A stretch of 28,548 nt of DNA from Apostichopus parvimensis. Taxonomy: Eukaryota; Echinodermata; Holothuroidea; Aspidochirotida; Stichopodidae. Where the stretch lies: assembly GCA_000934455.1 (NCBI GenBank), contig KN882318.1:124501-153048 (forward strand), given 5' to 3'. Below the pieces are notes generated by a model. That model did no database searches. It had not been told where the DNA came from and saw nothing but the letters and a program-made list of their open reading frames with translations. This document shows positions 23,834 to 28,548 of this stretch, in pieces (positions within the stretch are counted from its first letter, which is position 1; each line of letters opens with the position of its first letter). The translations under genes were made by a program, and so were the position numbers.

Positions 23834-25724
23834 TAATATATGACATCGAGCGGTAATGTGCTATATTTCTGTTATCTTTTTCTTTCGTTTATTTGCTTTA
23901 AATGCTGAATGTTAAATATTGAAGCTCTTTAACATGACCTAATGATGACAAGAGTTTTTTAGTGTCAACACTGTTAACATTAAACATTGAAAAATATGAA
24001 AGGAGCAAATGAAGAGAAAGTAAAAAGGTTTCAGATCATAGCAGCAGCACTGACATCACAGATTTACAAAATGTCAGCTCCTGGCACGACTCATTCTAGA
24101 CTATGATATCTCCCAACAGAATAAGATATAACTTAGCTGTTTGAGGGAGTCGTTCCTCACAACGATCTCTATCATGTAAGCTAAAGATGATAGTCAGGGT
24201 TGGGTTTGTGTTCAGTATGATTTTATAGATCAAACGTTTACTTGCCAGACTATGGACGTTCTTATTTAAGACTGAGTATATTTAGAAAGTTTTTATTTAA
24301 AATTTATAACGTCAAACCCACTTACTTTTACACATTCTCTTACACAGGCTCTTAAGTGGATAAGCAGTTTGCCAACAGTTTTTGTTTTGAGTTAGAAAGA
24401 CATTTAGATTCCTTGACAAATGTTTCACAGAAAAACACCTTAACATTACAGAAAACACATTCTCGGTTGGCCACTGGGCCCCTGCCATCTGGACACATAT
24501 TTTTAGAAAATTAATTTGTGAGAAAAGCTACCCGCTGCTTTTGATTTCCAAAGCAAAGGAACAGTGCAGATGTGAATTAATCACAAACACACAAGTTTAT
24601 GGAAAATTTTATACTGTAACACTTCAGTTTTTATCTTGGAAGTGTTTAGACAACATAAACTCGGCAAAATATTCTCTGACCATAACTTTTGCACTGAGTA
24701 GATCGAAGAGAGGTTGTAATTGGAAGATTAAGAACAGCAATCTTTTGGGAAAAACAGTCCTAGAGCATAATCTTGGTAAGCTTTCCCACTGAAACTCTGG
24801 TCATGTAGAATGAATGAAAGAAACCACCAACCTTCGTAGCTCAACATAACAGACTAGATCTACATCCTAGTCAATTGTTTTTGTAAACAATGGGAGTAGG
24901 ATTGTAAAGTCAATAAACTTGAATCTGAACAACCCTCTTCTCATTAGTTCAATCCGATTAAGTTCAAAAAAGTTAGCTACATTGTTTTGAAATACTGCAA
25001 AGTTTTCACTCTCAACCACCACTAAGCATTCTGTATGTGGGATGAGGGTGCTTGTGTGTGTGTTGGAGGGGGGGGGGGTGGTATAGGAGGTAAATAAAAT
25101 GATAGTTGGCACTTACTCCATGAAAATTGTAACAGAATAAAGACAACACGGAAACCAATAACACAAATATATGTATGCTTTATTTTCCAATAACAGTGGT
25201 TACATTTGTCTTCACTGCATAGTGCATGACGAAAGAGCTTGGTGGGAACATGGACAATGCACCAGCTTCGTGTCAATCCAGAAACATTAACATTGGAGAG
25301 AAATTTCAACAACATGCTGGGAACAAGTCACTATAGAAACGATATGCTGAAGATGCACCTTATTGGCCAGATGGTTTAACTAACCCTGTACCGAATACAT
25401 CAACAAGCCATACCACTACAAGAGTAGCACTACGTAGCTCTTGGAGAGAACTGTTTGTGCGCATAAGGACACAAGAATGTCACAAGAAACCTTGCTGCTG
25501 AATTAAGACATAATATTAAGCAAATGAAATGTACGAGATAGCCTAGCATTATGGAAAAGTAAGAATAGTAAACAATCAACATGGAACATGACTAGGCCTA
25601 GGCGATAGGTGTTAGTATGTAAGCTCATAAAAGTACCTAGCATAGCATTCAATAAGCATTCCCAAAAGGAGTGAACAAGCGATAATGAAAATTGAGCTCT
25701 TAGTCTTAACTTAATATATCTTAC

Positions 25725-26636
25725 CTGACTTCTGTTAGTATAACTAACTGGCATCTGGTTCACCATTGAGGGATTGCTCCTGGAGGGTCCACCCCAATAT
25801 TGATTCGGCAAGCTGCTCGCATCTGGGCCCCCTCTTCCAGAGACATCATTTTGTTGCGAAAAGTTATTTTGGAAATATGGAGGCTTCTGTCCTTGAAGAA
25901 GTTGTGAAAGCGTCGGTGCTGAGCTAGATATTCTATCAGTTCCAGGAGCCCTCTGACTGGTGGAGGCACGTGGCTGCGGCATACTACTCGGTCCATACTG
26001 CGGCACGTACCCCCTCGACACCGGCGTCGACGTACTAAAGTTTCGAACAGAATTCATTGGATCATATTGACTATAGGAACTGTTTGGCATTGGATTTGAT
26101 GGTGCTCCTGGTCCTTGATACATTTCATTACCAGGAGGCAATTGATTAGACATGCCGGTGAAGTTAGGATTACGACTATAGTTATACCCACCTACATTAC
26201 CAAAAGCATCTCCCCCTGCTCCTGGCCCCATACCATACCCCATTCCTCCTTTGTTCATTATAGCATCCGGAGGAAGATTTACTCCGTCCGAAAATGGGTC
26301 TACATTCGGCGCGGGAGGACCGGTTGGTTGAGGATTCATTGTTCCACCAGGCACTGGGCCGTTGTTAGGTGAAGTTGAATTGAGCACATTGCTAGGTCTA
26401 ACGTTAGGCCTATGCTTTGTTGCTGACGAGTTTCCAGTTGGATCCATACTATTATTCATATTTTCGGCACTTCCATTGTAAGGAAACTCCTTCTCTCTTT
26501 TGAAATTATTTACGTTGGGTCCACTTCCTGTAAACGATGGGTTATTTGGTAGCACGTCGAGTCCATTAGAACCTGAACTTGGAGTAGGACGGGATGTGTT
26601 ATCATTATCAACATTTCCCACTTCAGTTGTTGCCAT
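25725..26636 (-). CDS. ARID1: ARID1 exon 1 (start codon, N-terminal 304 residues)
   Basis: First coding exon. I chose ATG at 26636-26634 (protein begins MATTEVGNVDNDN) because it has a strong context (G at -3, G at +4) and because the frame upstream meets TGA at 26693-26691; the only earlier start-like codon in frame is a TTG at 26681. The exon is 912 nt and ends in a CAG codon at 25725, followed by the donor GTAAGA. The protein is N/P/G/S-rich and disordered-looking, with many Met-Asn-Pro and Gly-rich stretches (for example GYGMGPGAGG). Residues 240-247, APTLSQLL, contain an LxxLL motif (L243-L247) aligning with LNQLL in human ARID1A, a known nuclear-receptor-box-type motif there. About 35 residues later a PNQYWGG motif (W281) aligns with the ASQCWGA region of ARID1A. 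The human exon 1 also ends in phase 0, which supports orthology. Reading on past 25725 runs into intron sequence. Confidence 0.9.
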
Positions 26637-26754
26637 TGCTCGAAAGACCAGGTCCAAAAAATTCCTCCTATCTCTTCTCAAGAAGAAATTTCACTCTCTT
26701 CGTCGGTACTCCAGGTTGGACAAGTACTTTCCAAACTTAACGTTGTTTCCAATG

Positions 26755-26766
26755 ACACACGTGTGT
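26755..26766. promoter_or_regulatory. E-box palindrome (CACGTG core)
   Basis: Perfect 12-bp palindrome acacacgtgtgt with the bHLH-type E-box CACGTG at 26758-26763, about 120 bp 5' of the ARID1 ATG. CACGTG is bound by Myc/Max/USF-class factors in animals; binding here is inferred only from the motif. Confidence 0.4.
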
Positions 26767-26770
26767 AAAA

Positions 26771-26791
26771 GTGTTATTTAGAAAATAACAC
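26771..26791. repeat. 9-bp perfect inverted repeat upstream of ARID1
   Basis: Arms gtgttattt (26771-26779) and aaataacac (26783-26791) are separated by 3 nt. It lies five bases from the E-box palindrome, in the probable 5' UTR or core promoter, and could form a small hairpin in RNA or be a dimeric protein site. Confidence 0.5.
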
Positions 26792-27398
26792 TGTGAAACT
26801 AAAGACAGAGCCATCGGGAAGTACAGGCCATTATGCTCGGCTTATGGCGTATATGCAAGAAACGTACATTACATACTATCTGGCATTTTCAACGAGGTAT
26901 TTTCGCTCAGACAGAAATTAATACGCTCTTAGAATCTACCAAAAATATTCCTCTACATATACTTCTTTTCTTCCCCAAAATGGCACAATTAAAAAGTTTC
27001 AAAACTTGCTCAAGTCACGCGGGTGATAATGGACTGACAGGAACAGTCTATTCTCTGATTATTTGAGAACTAATTCCTCCTGCCTCGGTAGGACATTACA
27101 TGCCATGGCGGTGGAGTGTCCCAGGCATTCTTTTCATCCTGCTTTCGATTAGCTGTTCTATCAACCATACATACACATTTACCGCGCTAACATTAAGGCA
27201 AAATTAAGACTTTTACTACCCATTCCCTCTATTTTTTCACGTAGAAAACGATCAGGAGTTTAAGTGGGAAAGTTTTGACAACATTCAAGGTGTTATCATA
27301 TTTAGCGCAGATCAAAATCATAAGAAATATAATTTTGTCACGTTAGGGAGTAACGATACTGCCCTCAATTTTTTCATTTCCACAGAGTAATTGAAGTC

Positions 27399-27406
27399 TG
27401 ACGTCA
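27399..27406. promoter_or_regulatory. CRE palindrome TGACGTCA
   Basis: Exact full-length CREB/ATF consensus about 0.76 kb upstream of the ARID1 start codon, in the locally CpG-richer part of the upstream region. Assigned by motif only. Confidence 0.35.
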
Positions 27407-28234
27407 GCAAGGCCGCATTTCTATCTGGCCTTTGTTTGCACTCGAGCCGCTGTGAGGCACGTTTCACAGATGAATAATCTGTAAGGCCAGGAAGGTTGTT
27501 TTCTTCTATGGCTTTGCAAATTTATAATGTACATTCGCTGTACACACTCACACACAGAGAGGCAATTGCAGCTAGAGTGTGTTAGGGAAGGAAAGAAAAA
27601 AATCCAATGAAATCCTTTAGTCGAAAAGCACTGTCGCCTAGGCAGTAAGTGTGATTTGTGTGGCGCTTGTTAGTAGCCTACGTGCATGCATTTCATAGCG
27701 GCTCATTTTAATGCGAGGCACATACTAAATAGAGAGCCGTGGGGCAGAGAGAGAGAAAAGCGCTGGGCAAGAATCAAGAGTAATAATGTAGAAAAAAGTA
27801 TTGTTCCGCCTGGCGCGGAATTTGTTTTTTATTAATGAACTGATTTTCACATGGTGAGGGTCGGTGATAATGATGAATTTATGATATATTGGTGGGGAAC
27901 GGTTGTTTGAAGTACTTGGGGATTTCCCCGCGAGATTAACGTAGGAAACTGTGTTTTACGCTCTTTGTTTCCGGATCTGTGGTAGAAATGTTTTGTTTTG
28001 GTGGTCACTCTGGTTTCAGTTTGGTGAACAATGAAATTTTATCCCAATTATTGATTGGCACTTGGTTGACAAAGGCAACCTGCTGTGCTTTCATGTCGAT
28101 TATAGGTTACCTAGTTATTTTTTCCCTTCTCAAAATGAAGCAAAAAAAGGATTGGATTGCGCTAGAAAAAAATTACTTGAAAACTTCAGTGGACTTTGGT
28201 CTTTCCCTCCATGCCCATAGCCAGACAAGTGCAC

Positions 28235-28272
28235 GGGGGGGGGGAGGAGGGAGACGAGGGGAGGGGAGGGGC
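28235..28272 (+). repeat. G-rich purine tract, quadruplex-capable
   Basis: A run of about ten G is followed by gga/gggga repeats; several G3+ runs are within loop distance. It lies about 1.6 kb upstream of the ARID1 ATG. Confidence 0.65.
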
Positions 28273-28548
28273 TGTGTGTACAAAATACCTCACTCCTCCC
28301 CCTCCCCCAATAATCTCAACTACCATATCAGGTGTAATAGTAGGCCTACAAACCTTCACCATTTACAGCTCCTTGTTAATTCTTGGTGCCCCGTCCTTAA
28401 ATTTTGAGTGGTTATAATTATCCAAGTCAGAATATATCTGACTAATTCATGGGTCTGTCCCCTCCCTCTCCCCCAATCAACACTCACGAATGGGAATGAT
28501 CATCGTTAAAAGAGCCGGTTTTAACGTTGGCCAAATATGATCCACTCT

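Larger units (their letters stand above)
13364..25724 (-). other. ARID1 intron 1 (12.4 kb)
   Basis: The donor is at 25724 (GTAAGA) and the acceptor at 13364 (TTTTTTACAG). No open frame inside shows coding composition or a recognisable domain; the short ones are chance frames in AT-rich DNA. Contents in order along the plus strand are an AT microsatellite near 13.55 kb, a (TTTA)n tract near 14.8 kb, a hammerhead-like 60-bp insertion near 15.9 kb, GTA and CT microsatellites near 18.2-18.4 kb, a dispersed repeat at 20.0-20.3 kb, a duplicated segment at 21.0 and 21.7 kb, and a pogo-like MITE at 21.9-22.7 kb. Stretches 16.0-18.2, 18.4-20.0 and 22.8-25.7 kb hold nothing I can name, apart from a small palindrome at 23.8 kb. 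Large first introns often hold enhancers, but the sequence alone does not show one. Confidence 0.8.
10210..26636 (-). other. ARID1: ARID1/BAF250 (osa) gene, 5' portion, four coding exons
   Basis: Gene-level entry for the coding span visible here. Four minus-strand exons (26636-25725, 13363-13175, 11780-11175, 10389-10210) join in phase 0 into 629 codons with no internal stop. The protein is low-complexity and rich in P, G, S, N and Q, as expected for the N-terminal half of ARID1. Specific matches to the family are APTLSQLL in exon 1 (vertebrate TPTLNQLL), a tryptophan motif at the end of exon 1, and QASSAPS plus RPSSLP in exon 4. ARID1 proteins are the DNA-binding, defining subunits of the BAF form of SWI/SNF and act in the nucleus in nucleosome remodelling. 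The ARID domain and the C-terminal BAF250_C repeat region are not in this window; they should lie beyond position 1. The symbol is by homology; I cannot tell whether this is the sole ARID1 copy in the organism. Confidence 0.88.
26637..28548 (-). promoter_or_regulatory. ARID1: ARID1 5' UTR and upstream region (TSS not determined)
   Basis: Sequence upstream of the ARID1 start codon. An in-frame TGA at 26693-26691 closes the frame, so the immediate 55 bp is 5' UTR. About 120-155 bp upstream of the ATG there is a perfect 12-bp palindrome containing a CACGTG E-box, and beside it a 9-bp inverted repeat. A full CRE palindrome lies about 0.76 kb upstream. The stretch 27380-27980 has more CpG than the introns, consistent with a promoter, but no TATA box or initiator can be assigned. 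A non-coding first exon is possible. A plus-strand frame at 27979-28407 has no recognised domain and runs into a G-rich low-complexity tract; I do not call it a gene. Confidence 0.5.

Noticed and set aside
25503..25724. Reading ARID1 exon 1 through to a stop at 25503
   Set aside because: A clear GTAAGA donor follows CAG at 25725. The read-through peptide loses the P/G/N/S composition and becomes hydrophobic, like translated intron.
26637..26681. Extending ARID1 exon 1 upstream to the TTG at 26681
   Set aside because: That codon is TTG, not ATG, and TGA at 26693-26691 closes the frame. ATG at 26636 has strong context.
27979..28407. 142-residue plus-strand frame upstream of ARID1, with a hydrophobic stretch
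   Set aside because: No recognisable domain, and it runs into a poly-G low-complexity tract. Possibly chance; transcripts would be needed to revive it.
1..28548. CRISPR array, operon, phage or bacterial features
   Set aside because: The sequence is eukaryotic with spliced exons. The tandem repeats lack the regular repeat-spacer pattern, and no prokaryotic gene was seen.

Overview
This is a eukaryotic, invertebrate-looking window. It is AT-rich, with long introns, abundant microsatellites and mononucleotide tracts (runs of 10-14 C or G, up to about 22 T), and decayed transposable elements. There is no operon-like gene packing. The only protein-coding gene I can support is the 5' part of an ARID1/BAF250-type gene (Drosophila osa, vertebrate ARID1A/ARID1B) on the minus strand. 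ARID1 is the DNA-binding targeting subunit of the BAF (SWI/SNF) chromatin-remodelling complex. The repeat style and the protein suggest a marine invertebrate, most likely a deuterostome such as an echinoderm. That taxonomic guess is inference only.

Gene layout, reading right to left on the minus strand: upstream and 5' UTR region (28548-26637); exon 1 with the start codon (26636-25725, 304 codons); a 12.4-kb intron 1; exon 2 (13363-13175, 63 codons); intron 2; the glutamine-rich exon 3 (11780-11175, 202 codons); intron 3; exon 4 (10389-10210, 60 codons); then at least 10.2 kb of intron 4 running off the left edge. All four exons begin and end in phase 0 and have good GT/AG sites, giving a continuous 629-residue N-terminal fragment. 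Matches to ARID1 are an LxxLL motif in an APTLSQLL context, a tryptophan motif near the end of exon 1, and a QASSAPS...RPSSLP block in exon 4. The ARID domain and the C-terminal BAF250 domain lie beyond the window.

The introns hold the rest. Intron 4 contains a complete-looking 1,060-bp non-autonomous hAT element (7435-8494) with an exact 8-bp target-site duplication and internal 168-170-bp tandem repeats, plus a 22-bp minisatellite and G-rich tracts. Intron 2 and intron 1 each carry one copy of the same dispersed repeat (12341-12637 and 20015-20343); one copy has a tRNA-like segment. Intron 1 also contains a probable pogo/Tigger-like MITE (21921-22747), a 60-bp insertion between 16-bp direct repeats with a hammerhead-ribozyme-like core (15830-15921), and a diverged ~130-bp duplicated segment (20997-21137 and 21653-21777).

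I found no convincing second gene, rRNA, functional tRNA or CRISPR array, and no clear evidence of a previously undescribed system. The most interesting items are the hAT element, the hammerhead-like insertion, the repeat pair, and the polyglutamine exon with its 15-bp repeat.
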